Origin: an uncultured Oscillospiraceae bacterium
Lineage (GTDB): Bacteria > Bacillota > Clostridia > Oscillospirales > Oscillospiraceae
NCBI GenBank assembly: GCA_934654755.1
Contig: CAKUGQ010000017.1
Coordinates: 1-49,838 of the forward strand
Direction: 5' to 3'
DNA length: 49,838 bases
Below are positions 23,454-34,400 of the stretch, one piece after another. A program made the translations under genes and the position numbers. The notes beneath the pieces are model-generated. The model saw only the letters and a program-made list of their open reading frames with translations. It was not told where the DNA came from and made no database searches. Numbering within the stretch: position 1 is the first letter of the stretch; each line of letters starts with the position of its first letter.

Positions 23454-25352
23454 TCAGATGCCCAGCGCGGCGCGCTTGGCTTCGATGCACTCGATCATCT
23501 TGTCGCCGAGCTTCTCGATGTCGGTCTCGACAACGAAGCGAGCCTCGACCCAATCTTTCACACCGTGCTCGCCCTGGAGCAGCGCGGTAACTTCCGAAGA
23601 ACCCTTGGTGTAGGGATCGACGCCGAGGAAGGTCTCGATGCCGGTAGCAACGACGTAGTTACCGATGGAGACGGCCTTCTCGGACATCCATTCCGGAGCG
23701 CAGCCGACGACCGGTACCTGAGAGATGTTGACGCCCCAGTCCTTCGCAATGTCGGACGCAAGGATCATCATACGGGAAATATCGACGCAGGAGCCCATGT
23801 GCAGCACGGGCGGGATATTGACGAGCTCGCAGACACGGCGCAGGCCTTCGCCGCAAAGCTCCTTGGCTTCCTTGTCCATGAGGCCGGCCTTGGCGGCGGC
23901 CTGCGCGGAGCAGCCGGAAACGATGAGGATGATATCGTTCTTAATGAGCTTCTTCATCAGCTCGATGTGCGCGGTATCGGGGCGCACCTTGGGGTTATTG
24001 CAGCCGACCATGGCCACGGCGCCGCGGAGAACGCCGGACTTCACAACGTCAACCAGCGGGCGGGTGGTGCCGGTAATGTCGACGTGGCTGTTGGTGACGG
24101 TATCGAGGCAGGACTTAATGGCCTCAACGGAGTAACCGACGGTTGCCTTCGTCTTCTGCTGCGGAATGTTGACCAGGCTCTGGTCACGGTTCTTGAAGTT
24201 GTCAATTGCCATCTTCACAATCGCTTTGGCGTTCTCACCGGCAGACTCGGCGCTGAAGCGGACGAACTCGGAATCCGGAATGCGGGCGATGGGAGAGGTA
24301 GTGATAAACTTGGTGTGGAAGCACTTCGACAGGGGCCCCAGAGCGGGGAAGATACACTGCACGTCGACGACGATCGCCTCGCAGGCGCCGGTCAGAACAA
24401 CGTTTTCCTGAGACAGGAAGTTGCCCGCCATCGGAATGCCGTGGCGCATGGTAACTTCGTTGGAGGTGCAGCATACGCCGGCAATGTTGATGCCCTTGGC
24501 GCCCTGCGCCTTGGCATAGGCGATCATTTCCGGATCGTTGGCATAGAACACGATCATCTCGGACAGCGACGGGTCGTGGCCGTGGACGATGATGTTGACC
24601 TGGTCCTTATCCATGACGCCGATGTTTGCGGTGGTATCGATGGGCTTCGGCGTGCCGAACAGAATATCGGAGAATTCCGTGCCCATCATGGAGCCGCCCC
24701 AGCCGTCGGAAAGGCCGGCGCGCAGCGCCTGACGGATAAGCGCCTCGGGCAGTGAGGAGCAGCCCATATGGGTCATATGCATGGACTGGGAAACCTCGCG
24801 GTCAATGGCACGCGGCTCGATCTCGGCATCCTTCCAGAGCTTCTGGGTATGCTCCGGCGCACGCTTGAGGAAACGCTGCACGCCGAAAGGCTTGCCGTAT
24901 TCCATCAGGCCGGTCTCGGCGACCTCGTGGGCCAGATCATAGATATCCTTACCCTCGGTCTCGATGCCCCACTCACGCGCAACGCGCTTGAGCTTTTCGG
25001 GGTCCTTGACGGTGTAGTTGCCGCCCTCGCGGGTCTGATACAGCGTGTGGCAGATCTCGCGGCCGTGGTCGGAGTGCGTGGCCGAACCACCGGCGGTGAA
25101 GCGCAGATAGTTTCTGGCAACGATGCCGTGTACGTCGCAGCCGCAGATACCGCGTGGCGCCTTCGGCGTAATACGGCACGGTCCCATCGAGCAGATGCGG
25201 CAGCAGGTGCCTGCCTCGCCGAAGCCGCAATGGGGGGTCTGGTTTTTCACGCGCTGCTGCCAGCTGTCGGCGCCGACCTTCTTGCCGTTTTCCAGCAAGG
25301 AAGCGGTGGCCTCCTCCATCTGTTCGACAGTGATGTAGCGTTCCTGACTCAT
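23454..25352 (-). CDS. cooS: Carbon monoxide dehydrogenase catalytic subunit
   Basis: The 632-residue Ni-Fe-S enzyme interconverts CO2 and CO. The N-terminal cysteines for the B and D clusters are plain (CGFGEAGTC, CRICSMGPCR, GICGCD), and later Cys/His motifs for the C-cluster, such as GVCCTSNE, VVDVQCIFP, GCNNPK, VSGCSAQAAAKAG and LHMGSCVDISR, are present. I chose the ATG at 25350-25352, preceded by AGGAGG; longer starts upstream would begin inside the leader. First gene of the acs operon (also called acsA). Confidence 0.96.
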   Translation of the reverse strand: MSQERYITVEQMEEATASLLENGKKVGADSWQQRVKNQTPHCGFGEAGTCCRICSMGPCRITPKAPRGICGCDVHGIVARNYLRFTAGGSATHSDHGREICHTLYQTREGGNYTVKDPEKLKRVAREWGIETEGKDIYDLAHEVAETGLMEYGKPFGVQRFLKRAPEHTQKLWKDAEIEPRAIDREVSQSMHMTHMGCSSLPEALIRQALRAGLSDGWGGSMMGTEFSDILFGTPKPIDTTANIGVMDKDQVNIIVHGHDPSLSEMIVFYANDPEMIAYAKAQGAKGINIAGVCCTSNEVTMRHGIPMAGNFLSQENVVLTGACEAIVVDVQCIFPALGPLSKCFHTKFITTSPIARIPDSEFVRFSAESAGENAKAIVKMAIDNFKNRDQSLVNIPQQKTKATVGYSVEAIKSCLDTVTNSHVDITGTTRPLVDVVKSGVLRGAVAMVGCNNPKVRPDTAHIELMKKLIKNDIILIVSGCSAQAAAKAGLMDKEAKELCGEGLRRVCELVNIPPVLHMGSCVDISRMMILASDIAKDWGVNISQVPVVGCAPEWMSEKAVSIGNYVVATGIETFLGVDPYTKGSSEVTALLQGEHGVKDWVEARFVVETDIEKLGDKMIECIEAKRAALGI

Positions 25353-25453
25353 AGTAATCCTCCTGTTGTGATCTGTTAACTGAACACAAAAATAGCGATG
25401 CTCTTGGCACCGTTGCAATGGGACGACGAAATCCTCCCAAATATACTGATTAG

Positions 25454-25482
25454 ATTTTAACAAGCCCGGCCTGAAAAGTCAA
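25454..25482 (-). promoter_or_regulatory. Promoter of the CODH/ACS operon
   Basis: On the minus strand TTGACT (25477-25482), a 17-bp spacer and TAAAAT (25454-25459), leaving a leader of about 95 nt. Between here and the divergent metK promoter (25483-25632) I see no gene. Confidence 0.7.
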
Positions 25483-25632
25483 TGCCTATTTCGGGAAAAG
25501 TCTCCAGCAAATTCCTCTTTTTTTCGTTTTTCGCGACAGAATTTTTTATCCCCCGGCAGGGGATGTATTCCGGGCCATGCAAAGCCCTCCATGTGTGGCA
25601 TATCCCGGTATACAGGAATCTTCGGCAACCCC

Positions 25633-25660
25633 TTGACAATTCGCTTTTTTCTGTTATCAT
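25633..25660 (+). promoter_or_regulatory. Promoter of the metK riboswitch transcript
   Basis: TTGACA (25633-25638) and TATCAT (25655-25660) with a 16-bp spacer, about 15 bp upstream of the riboswitch. Confidence 0.65.
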
Positions 25661-25678
25661 ATAGGGGAGATTTCATAA

Positions 25679-25812
25679 CCTTATCGAGAGTGGCGGAGGG
25701 ACCGGCCCGATGAAGCCCGACAACCTGCGAAAGCAAGGTGCCAATTCCGGCGATCCATGCGATCGGCAGATGAGGATGCGCCCACCTGCCTCGTCGCTGA
25801 CGGGGCGATTTT
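25679..25812 (+). ncRNA. SAM-I (S-box) riboswitch with expression platform
   Basis: The conserved S-box core is clear: CTTATCGAGAG, GGAGGGACCGGCCCGATGAA, GACAACC, GGTGCCAATTCC, and closing GATGAG (25769-25774) that pairs with CTTATC (25680-25685) to form P1. A downstream hairpin GCCTCGTC/GACGGGGC (25788-25806) followed by GATTTT can act as a terminator when SAM is bound. S-box RNAs switch off methionine and SAM genes at high SAM, matching metK directly downstream. Confidence 0.95.
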
Positions 25813-25867
25813 GCACCGATAGGTTTTGAAAGACTTTTACCGATGTTGAAAGAAAGGAAGATCTATC

Positions 25868-27025
<1,158 letters not shown>

Positions 27026-27062
27026 TAAGAATATACTATTATTAAATGGAGGTTTGCCCAGT

Positions 27063-28259
27063 ATGAAGCTCTCAAAACGAATCCAACAGTGCCGTCTGTC
27101 CCCCATCCGCAAGTTCTACCCCTACGCCACCGCCGCGCAGGAGCGCGGGATCAAGATCTACCAGCTCAATATCGGTCAACCCGACATTCAGACGCCTCCG
27201 GCGTACTTTGAAGCCATCGCGAACTTCCATCAGGAGGTGCTCGCTTACGCCCCCGCTCCCGGCATCCCCGTGCTCGTCGACGCGGTCCGCGATTACTACA
27301 AGCGCCTCGACGTAGACTATGCGCGCAGTGACCTTCTCATTACCACCGGCGGCAGCGAAGCGCTGCTGATGACCATGCTCTGCATCCTCGACGAGGGCTG
27401 TGAGGTGCTCGTTCCCGAGCCCTTCTACCCCAACTACAACACCTTTGTGCGCAGCGCCGGCGGCACGATTCGCCCCATCCCCACCTCGGCGGAAAACGGC
27501 TATCGCTTTGCCGACCGTGCACGCATTGAGCCGCTCATCAACGAAAAGACCCGCGCGATTATGTTCTCCAACCCCGGCAACCCCACCGGCACCGTCCTGA
27601 CCACCGAGGAGGTTCGTCTGCTGGCGGACATTGCCAAGGAGCATGACCTGTTCCTCATCTGCGACGAGGTCTACCGCGAGTTCATCTATGACGGCAGCAA
27701 GCCCGCCACCGCCGCTTCCTTCCGCGACATTGACGACAATCTGATCGTCATCGACTCCGTTTCCAAGCGTTTCAGTGCCTGCGGCGCACGCATCGGCGCG
27801 CTCATCAGCCGCAACAAGGCGTTCATGGAGAGCGTCACAAAGATGTCTCAGGCGCGTCTGTCTGTCGCCACGCTCGACCAGATCGGCGCCGCCGCACTGT
27901 ATAATGTCGATTCAAGCTATTTCGATGCCACGCGCGACGAGTACCGCCGCCGCCGCGACCTGTGCTATCGCAAGCTGCTGGAGATCCCCGGCATCGTCAC
28001 AAGTGAGCCGCAGGGCGCCTTCTACACGATGGCCAAGCTGCCCGTTGACAGCACCGAGAAATTCCAGATGTACCTGCTGACCGAGTTTGAGGACAACGGC
28101 GAGACCGTCATGTTCGCGCCGGGCAGCGGCTTCTATGCCACCGAGGGCGCCGGCGAGCAGGAGATCCGCATTGCCTACGTTCTTTGCTGCGAGGATCTTG
28201 CGCGTGCGCTCGACCTGCTTCGCATCGCCATCGAGCGTTACAACGCGAAGAATAAGTAA
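27063..28259 (+). CDS. PLP-dependent aminotransferase class I/II
   Basis: The 398-residue fold-type I aminotransferase has NPGNPTGTV, CDEVYREF and the PLP-binding Lys at about 235 in DSVSKRFSACGARIG. It transfers amino groups between amino acids and 2-oxo acids; the substrate is unknown (aspartate/aromatic or methionine-related). GGAGG precedes the ATG at 27063. It begins 37 bp after metK with no terminator between, so it probably shares the SAM riboswitch, which hints at a role near methionine or its keto acid. That is inference. Confidence 0.9.
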   Translation: MKLSKRIQQCRLSPIRKFYPYATAAQERGIKIYQLNIGQPDIQTPPAYFEAIANFHQEVLAYAPAPGIPVLVDAVRDYYKRLDVDYARSDLLITTGGSEALLMTMLCILDEGCEVLVPEPFYPNYNTFVRSAGGTIRPIPTSAENGYRFADRARIEPLINEKTRAIMFSNPGNPTGTVLTTEEVRLLADIAKEHDLFLICDEVYREFIYDGSKPATAASFRDIDDNLIVIDSVSKRFSACGARIGALISRNKAFMESVTKMSQARLSVATLDQIGAAALYNVDSSYFDATRDEYRRRRDLCYRKLLEIPGIVTSEPQGAFYTMAKLPVDSTEKFQMYLLTEFEDNGETVMFAPGSGFYATEGAGEQEIRIAYVLCCEDLARALDLLRIAIERYNAKNK

Positions 28260-28273
28260 ATACCCCCGAAATC

Positions 28274-28311
28274 AATCCGGAGTCTTCCGATCGGAAAGCT
28301 CCGGATTTTTT
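28274..28311 (+). terminator. Terminator after the aminotransferase gene
   Basis: AATCCGGAG and CTCCGGATT enclose a second self-complementary TCTTCCGATCGGAAAG; a T-tract follows. On the minus strand it also ends in AT-rich sequence, so it may serve the convergent protease gene. Confidence 0.8.
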
Positions 28312-28329
28312 ATGCCTCCATAAAACGCA

Positions 28330-28362
28330 GAGGACCTCTCCTTTCGGAGAGGCCCTCTCCCA
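28330..28362. repeat. GC-rich palindrome related to 2101-2130
   Basis: GGACCTCTCC, loop TTTC, GGAGAGGCCC. The core GGAGAGGCCCTC is shared with the palindrome at 2101-2130. It lies between convergent genes and may help terminate the protease transcript. Confidence 0.5.
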
Positions 28363-28403
28363 TCCGAAAGGGAACCCGGATGGGGCAGGAAGGGAAAGAA
28401 CCG

Positions 28404-31400
28404 TTAGTCTGCTTTCGCAGGAATAATGGTCAGGCCGTTGATGTCGATGCCGTCGCCGACGGTATCGATCTTTGTCAGGGTATGCGTGCCGGCGGTCTCA
28501 TCGACAACCAGCTTATAGATCAGGTCGGAGGAATCGGTCACATAGAAGCAGCCGTTTGTCTCGTCCCAGACCATCTCGTTGACGCGGTTTTCGACAACCA
28601 GATCGATGTCGGAGGCAACAATCTCTACCTCATTTGCGCGCATCTCCTGATTGACGCGGTACAGCACGGTGCCGTTGTAGCCTCTGCCGAGGAAGTAGGC
28701 ATAGCCGTCCTTTACGGTAACGGTACGCGCCTGCGGCATTCCTCCGAGGTTGGAAACGTCGATGAAGGCGGAAGAGTAGCTGAAGGACTCGAGCTTATCG
28801 ACCAGGAACTGGAAGATATAGTAGTTCGAAACAACATACAGCGCTCTTTCGACCGGATCGTAGGCAAGGTCGCTGGCGTCGGAGAAAGTGTAGAGTGTGC
28901 CCTTGTAGGCGCTCTGCCCGGTGGTCATGTCGTAGTAGTAGAGGTGCGGCAAAGCGCCTTCGTTGGCAACGTACCAGATGCCGTTCTCGCCGTCGTAGGC
29001 CATGCCCGCGATGGTTGTACCGCCGGAGAAGGAGGCGACAACCTCGGCGGTGGCGCCGGGCAGCTCGGGGTTGAAGCTGATGAGCGCGTCGCGCTTGCCG
29101 GAGACGGTGAATGCCTTGGAGGCGGGCTTGCCGGTCAGATCAACGACCGTGACGGTGCAGCTTGCGGTAACACCGGTCTGCTCGCTTCTGACGGTAATGG
29201 TCACAACGCCTTCGCTGACGCCGAGGACCTTGCCGTTGGCGTCGACCGCGGCGATTTCGGGATTGCTGCTCGACCAGGTTACATTCTTATTCACCGCGTT
29301 GGACGGGCGGACGGTAGCGCTGAGCTGGAGCTCGCTGCCCTTCTGAATACGACCGACGGTTTTGTTCAGGAGCAGGCCGTTGACCTCGCCGACAGGAACG
29401 TCGGCCATATCGGGCGTGGTGGCCAGCAGGCCGAGGTAGGCTTTGCCGATCTTGGTGTCTCTGCCGGGCGCCGTCTGGATGGCAACCTTGCCGAGGGAGA
29501 GGATCTCCGGAGTCTCGTTGCCAAGGAGCATCATGTACATGCCGGAGCAGTACGCCAGGCTCTTCGTGTAGTAGGTGGCGTGCAGATAAATACGGTCGGT
29601 CTTGAAGTCGTAGGTCATCTGCGCGTTATACATTTTGCTGCCGTAGTAGTTTGCGCCCGTACCGACGTGTGCGCCGGGGATGTCCTTGACGAACGTGCAC
29701 TCCGCATCGGCCGGGTTGACGGTGTAGAGCTTGGCCTCCTCGCCGAAGACCCGGCTGCCTGCGGCATAGACCACACCGCGCTTGTCAACGGCAAGTACGG
29801 AAATCTTCGCATCGGGCGTGCCGATCTCGGTGAACTGACCGTTGTCCAGATTGACCGTGCCGAACTTGCCGGACAGCGTCACTGCGTAGACCTTGCCGGA
29901 GGCGTAGTCAACGGCCATGCCGGTGATCTGGTCGGTCTCGGTGTCAAGGTTGACGGTGCCGAGGTCGACATAGTTTGCAACGTTGTTCGCATCAAAGCGG
30001 TGGAACTTGCCGTTGCTGAGGTAGGCGTAGATATAGCCGTCATAGTATACGCCGGTGCGCAGGCTGTAGGAATTGATTGCGGAAACGGTAACGGGAGAAT
30101 GCGTCAGGTCGTTATCCGGAACCGTCAGCCAGAAGTCATAATACTGCGAGCCGTAGTCGTCTCCGTTGAGGAAGCCGATCATGTTGCCCGCGGAGGCATA
30201 GACGGTGACCTCGATGGAATCGGTAAACGGGCCGCCGTAGGTGGCTTCGTCCTTATTGGTGATCGAGACGGTAACGGTCGCCGTACCGACGCCGGTGAAG
30301 GTCATGGTGCCGAAGCGGTCTACGGTCACAACGTCCGGATTGCTGGTCGTCCAGGTCTTGGTCTGCACGGTCGGGCGCAGCGGGTTGGTGACGGTGTTGA
30401 GCTTCAGTGTACCGCCGACCAGTCCGACAGCGGTCTCGCCGTTGGTGATATCGATGGACTCCACGGGGATTTGTCTGGTCTCCGGCTCGTTTTCCGGGAT
30501 GGTGAACAGAACCGTAGTCTCAACGCCGGAGCTGGTGGAAATGTCGCCCAGATCGACGATGACGGCCTCCAGTCTGTTGGGATCCCACTCCGTCGGCTGG
30601 ATGCGGACCAGGCACAGCGGGGACTGCTTGGCGTTCATACAGGGGTTCCAGTAGATGTTGCCGGTGTTGTAGTCGTAGGTCATCGCCGCATAGTACCAGG
30701 TATTCTGACCCAGCGAACCGCCGTCGATGCGGTAGGTGGCGAGGGTATCGGGATCGACGGTGTAGAGCTGACCGCTCATGTCGGACACAACGATCAGGCC
30801 CTCGGCCGTGACGCACATTGCGGGAGTGATGGCCGGGCCACCGATGTCGCCGGAGTAGGTGCCGAGCAGATCGGCCGCGCCGGTGTCGAGGTCGACGATG
30901 GCCAGACCGCCGTGCGTGTAGTCAACGGCGTACATTCTGCCGGTGTTGTAGTCGAAGCCGAGGTTGCCCAGCTCGACATTCTCGGTGAAGCCGACGCGCT
31001 CGGGCTCGCCGAAGGTGGTCTGATCGGGCGTCTTGCCCTTGTTGACCTTGAAGCGGTAGAGCGCCGTGCCTGCATAGATCACGTTGTCAACAACGCCGCT
31101 CTCCATTGTTACGGTGTAGACGTAGCCGTTGTAGTAGGCGCCGCCCTGCCAGAGGGCGTCGGTCATAACGGGGTTGCCCTCCCGATCCATTGCCGGAAGC
31201 TTCTGCTTGGCGATCTGGGTCAGGCTGCCGGGCGTGATGTCCTTGAACGTAACCCAGCGGAAGTTGTTGTCCGCGTTCTTGAAGTCCGCAAGGACGTAGC
31301 TGTAGATCGCGTCCGCAGAGGGCAGAACGGTGACCTTCACGCTCGTGGTGTAGTCCTCCCAGCCGGCCTCATACTGACTGGTCTCGGGATTCCAGATCCA

Positions 31401-34400
31401 TTGATTCCAGACCTGGCCGGTGACCTCGATATAGGTCGTGCCGGTGGACTTGGCCGTCACAAAGCCGCTGGCGCTGACGGTCGCAATGGATTCGTCCACG
31501 CTTCTCCATGTCAGCTTGGTCTGCGCGGCGTTCCACGGCTGCCACTTGACCTCGACGCGCTTGCGCTGACCGATGGCCAGGTTCATCTGCCACTCGCTCG
31601 CCTGGAAGCGCTCTGGCTTGACGCCGTATACGAACAGGTCGGATTCCAGCTCGTTCGGAACGAACAGACAGGTCTGGCCGCCGGGGCCGTAGGTGCCGAC
31701 CTCGGTGCAGTGGCCGGTCTCAAGGTCGACCGTGTAGGTAACGTTGACATTGATGTATCTTCCGCCCGCAGCCGTCTGGCTGTGTGCGTACCAGTACATG
31801 GTATCGGTATTGTGGTCATAGCCCATCGACTGGATGACGTTCGCGCCGGAGTAGTTCTCATAGTTGACGAATTCCGTCGTGCCGATGTAGGTGGCCGTGC
31901 CGTCGCGTTCCACGGAGTAGAACTTGCCGGCGGTGGAAATGCCGTAGAGCTGGCCTTCGGTGGTGCAGCCGAGGGTCAGAAGCTCGCCGTCGGTGCCGCT
32001 GATCTCGGCAATCCGGTCGACGGAGACATAGCCGTCGTCATAGAAGCTGATCTTGAACAGGCTGTTGGCGCCGTCGTCCTTGCCGTCGCCGTCGTTGTCG
32101 CCTTGATAGTACCAGCCGACGGCATAAAGGCTGTTCTTGCGCGTATCCCATTCGCCAGCGCCCTTGCTGCTGTAGTCGAGCGCCATATCGTACAGAACCC
32201 ATACGCCGCTGTCGCCGACCTTGCCACGCTGTTCCAGCAGGACGGTAGTGCCCCAATAGGAGCTGTACGGCGTGACGAGGACAAGCGCACCGTCGCTCGC
32301 GCGCTGCGCGATGAGGCGGCCGTTGACGAATTCCGCGGAGTAGTAGCGGTTGGTGCTGTCATAGGTTTCGTTTCTCGGATCGGAGAAGTCGGCCTTATTC
32401 GCGCTGAACCAGCCGCCCTCGACCAGAGCGCCGTCGAAGGTCTCGCAGCCGTAGAGGCGTCCCTTCTCAAGCGTGCGGACGGTCGGATCGGAGACGTCAA
32501 GATCGCCGAGGTCGAGAGAGACCTCGATCTCCGTCTCGTTGCAGGCGTAGTCGCAGATGGTGATGGTGAAATCGACGCCGAAGCCGGTGATGTCAAATTC
32601 GGCATTGTAGATTTCGCCCGGCGTGTTGGGGATCTCGTACTTGCCCATGATGACGCCCTGCTTGTTGGTGAAGATCACCGCAGCGACGTGCTGATTGTCA
32701 CGAATCTTCAACGGCAGGATCAGGCTGTTGTCGGAGATGCGGACCATCAGATCCTGCTGAAGCGTTGCGGCATTGACCAGCTCGGGAGCCTTGTCGTCCA
32801 GACGGATATGGAAGGAGAAGGAATCGTCGACAATGTCGTCGCCGTCGTCAAGCCATGCCTCGGTCGTATAGATGACCTCGGTGCCGTCGGGCAGCTTATT
32901 GCCTTCGGCGTCCATACCGTCCCAGACCTCGCCGTCGCCGTTGAGGACGTAGAACGGGAAGATCATGCCGTAGCCGGAGTTGTAATAGGACTTTGCGATG
33001 TCGGTGCCGGAGAGCGTCCAGTAGACCTCACCGGTTTTCGCGTCGGTTACGGTGAACCGGATCTGCTTGGCGTTACGCAGCAGACCGACGTCGATCTCCG
33101 CCAACGGGTTGGCATAGGAGAAGGCGTTGTACTGGTCGCCGAAAGCGCCGGTGCGGATGTAGGGGTTTGTGCCGATCTGCGCGTTTGCGGTGTAGATACG
33201 GCGAGGATACAGGCTGGCCTCGGACTCGTCGGCGCTGTCGAAGATGGGCGCGTCGGACCAGTCGCCGTAGAAGCCGACGAAGGGCATATTCAGGCGGGAG
33301 CCTTCCTTGTCGGTATTGGCATAGAGGAAGCCCTCGATGTAGATGCCGTTCTCAAAGTTTTCGTTGAGATACTGCTTGTCGTCGTCGGACAGTGTAATGC
33401 GGGCGGTCAGGGTAACGCTCTGGCCCACCTTGACCTCGACGGACTCGACGGCGGCGGCCTCGGTCGCCTCGATCTTCTTCATCAGATCGACGGAAACCTC
33501 CAGCTCGGCGCAGAAGTCGAGGATGACGTCAACATCGGCCTCATTGATCTCACCGTCGCCGTTGACGTCGAGATAGGCATAGTGGCAGTCGTCCTGTCCG
33601 ATCACACTCTCGCCGGTCACATGGAGCAGCAGCACGCGTGCGTCGGCAGTTGTAATTTCGCCGTCGTGGTTGAAGTCGTAGGCAAGCATTTCATCGCTGC
33701 CCTCGCCGAGGATCTCGACCTTGGCATTCAGGCGATAGGGCTTTCCGGCGATGTACTTGACGCCGCCGATTACGCTGACGGACTCGCTGAGCACGGAAGC
33801 GTCAAACGTGTAGGTCAGGTTCTCCGTCGCGGAGAGGTTGTGAATGGTGAAGCGGAATTCGTAGACGCCGGTCTTTTCGTCGTCGTCGCCGAACTCGCCC
33901 TTCGGACGGAATTCGTACGCATCCGGGTTAGACAGATATGCCAGCGTCTGCGTTGCGCGGGTCAGGTCGGCCAGGCCTGCGCCCTGCCCTCTGGGAGAAA
34001 CCTCAAGATTCAGAGCGGCCATCACGGGGTTGGCGGTGCTCATCATCAGATTGGCGGCCAGGCGGCGCAGCTCGGCCTCCTTGAATTCGGGATACGTCTC
34101 ACGCAGGTACTCCACAAGCACGGCCATTGCGCCGGTGATCTGCGGGGTAGCCATGGAGGTACCGCTCATATAGCCGTAGTTGGAACCGGAAATGGACGGA
34201 TCACGAGTGGAGTAGATATTGCCGCCGACACCGGCCAGCTCAGGCTTGAGCTTCAGGTCGGGGGTAACGCCCCAGGAGGAGAAGTCGCTGACCGTACGGT
34301 CGAGCTTGATGAGGGTGGGCGTACCGTCGCAGACGGTCAGGCTGCGCACACCGGCTTCATACTGCTCCTTCAGGTACAGTCCGAAAGACTGCGAAATGAA

